Assembly: GCA_005116945.1 (NCBI GenBank)
Contig: SWDH01000026.1
Span: forward strand, 68,197 to 101,018
Source of the DNA: Nitrospira sp.
Lineage (GTDB): Bacteria > Nitrospirota > Nitrospiria > Nitrospirales > Nitrospiraceae
Reading direction: 5' to 3'
Length of the DNA stretch: 32,822 nucleotides
Shown: positions 32,387 to 32,822 of the stretch, piece by piece
Numbering within the stretch: the stretch's first letter is position 1
Layout: the number at the start of each line of letters is the position of its first letter
Position numbers and translations under genes: made by a program
Notes under the pieces: generated by a model
What the model was told of the DNA's origin: nothing
What the model saw: only the letters and a program-made list of their open reading frames with translations
Database searches by the model: none

Positions 32387-32822
32387 GATGCGGGGGTAGA
32401 GGAGAGGGAAGCGGCGACGGATGCGGCGCCCAGCAAGGGGGTCTTCTGATTCATCACCACTTTCACCGGGATCGAACTCATCACGCGCTTGTAGCGGCCC
32501 TTGTTCGTGAATGACTTCATAAATGTGCCGTCTTTCAGTTTTGCCAACAGCTTCGGTGCAATGCCGCCGCCCACATACACACCATTGAGTGTCATGCCCT
32601 TGAGGGCAAGATTCCCTGCTTCCGCTCCATAAATAGAGGCGAACAGGTCCAGCGCTTGCTTGGCAATATCTGCCTGCCCCTTGAGCCCGGCTTCTGCGAT
32701 CGCCGCAGCAGGGTCACCGGCTTTAATTTGCTCGGCGAGCCACGTCGGTTCATTCTTCTTACTGTCTCGGACATAGTCATAGATCGCGTGCAGACCAGGA
32801 CCTGACAAGACACGCTCATAAC
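32383..32822 (-). CDS. glk: glucokinase, C-terminal part (runs off right edge)
   Basis: The minus-strand frame is open to the right edge, so only the last 145 or so residues are visible. It reads YERVLSGPGLHAIYDYVRDS, then FASIYGAEAGNLAL, NGVYVGGGIAPKLLAKLKDG, TFMKSFTNKGRYKRVMSSIP and VKVVMNQKTPLLGAASVA, matching the end of bacterial Glk (ROK-unrelated hexokinase-fold type). GVYVGGGIAPK is the adenosine-site segment. Glucokinase phosphorylates glucose to glucose 6-phosphate. It is the upstream partner of rpiA. The start is outside the window. Confidence 0.93.
   Translation of the reverse strand, partial: YERVLSGPGLHAIYDYVRDSKKNEPTWLAEQIKAGDPAAAIAEAGLKGQADIAKQALDLFASIYGAEAGNLALKGMTLNGVYVGGGIAPKLLAKLKDGTFMKSFTNKGRYKRVMSSIPVKVVMNQKTPLLGAASVAASLSSTPAS

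Overview
The window (about 32.8 kb, GC-rich, densely coded) looks like chromosome from a Nitrospira-like bacterium (phylum Nitrospirota). That assignment is an inference from protein style: a 909-residue SecA with an insert before its DEVD box, a PilZ protein with an N-terminal zinc ribbon, many secreted and outer-membrane proteins, and alternative GTG starts. I could not run a search to confirm it.

Left flank (1-7000): a partial MidA/NDUFAF7-type methyltransferase, a PagL-like lipid A deacylase, a vapBC toxin-antitoxin pair with a clear promoter and palindromic operator, an FKBP-like lipoprotein, and secA. Two copies of a ~205-bp element with terminal inverted repeats and internal hairpins fill the two convergent gaps in this part.

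Centre (7080-16810): a co-directional cluster that I read as one TonB-energised outer-membrane uptake system. It encodes TonB, a very short ExbB, ExbD, a complete TonB-dependent receptor, a truncated receptor stub, a beta-barrel protein with a Cys pair at its mature N-terminus, a BNR-repeat secreted protein with a Cys-Val-Cys-Cys motif, two TlpA-type thioredoxins, a small HTH protein, and three small secreted His-rich proteins sharing C-x3-C and a C-terminal RAPP motif. Two of the small proteins directly follow the two TlpA genes. A fourth, plus a decayed copy, lies further right beside a second, siderophore-type receptor. This family and its TlpA/TonB setting is the best candidate for an undescribed system. 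Metal handling, perhaps copper, is my inference and is not shown by the sequence.

Accessory stretch (16810-22600): a Phd/PIN toxin-antitoxin pair with its own promoter and operator, a DUF433 antitoxin whose DUF5615 toxin partner carries a stop codon and a frameshift, duplicated leader sequences, the siderophore receptor, and a scar where a PepSY fragment, a PIN fragment and an ABC ATPase with a replaced N-terminus meet.

Right flank (22500-32822): an FtsX/YbbP-type ABC permease, a metallo-beta-lactamase-fold lipoprotein, a PilZ protein, a PQQ-type sugar dehydrogenase lipoprotein, an M1 aminopeptidase broken by an internal deletion and frameshift, rpiA, and the end of glucokinase. No tRNA, rRNA or CRISPR array was seen.
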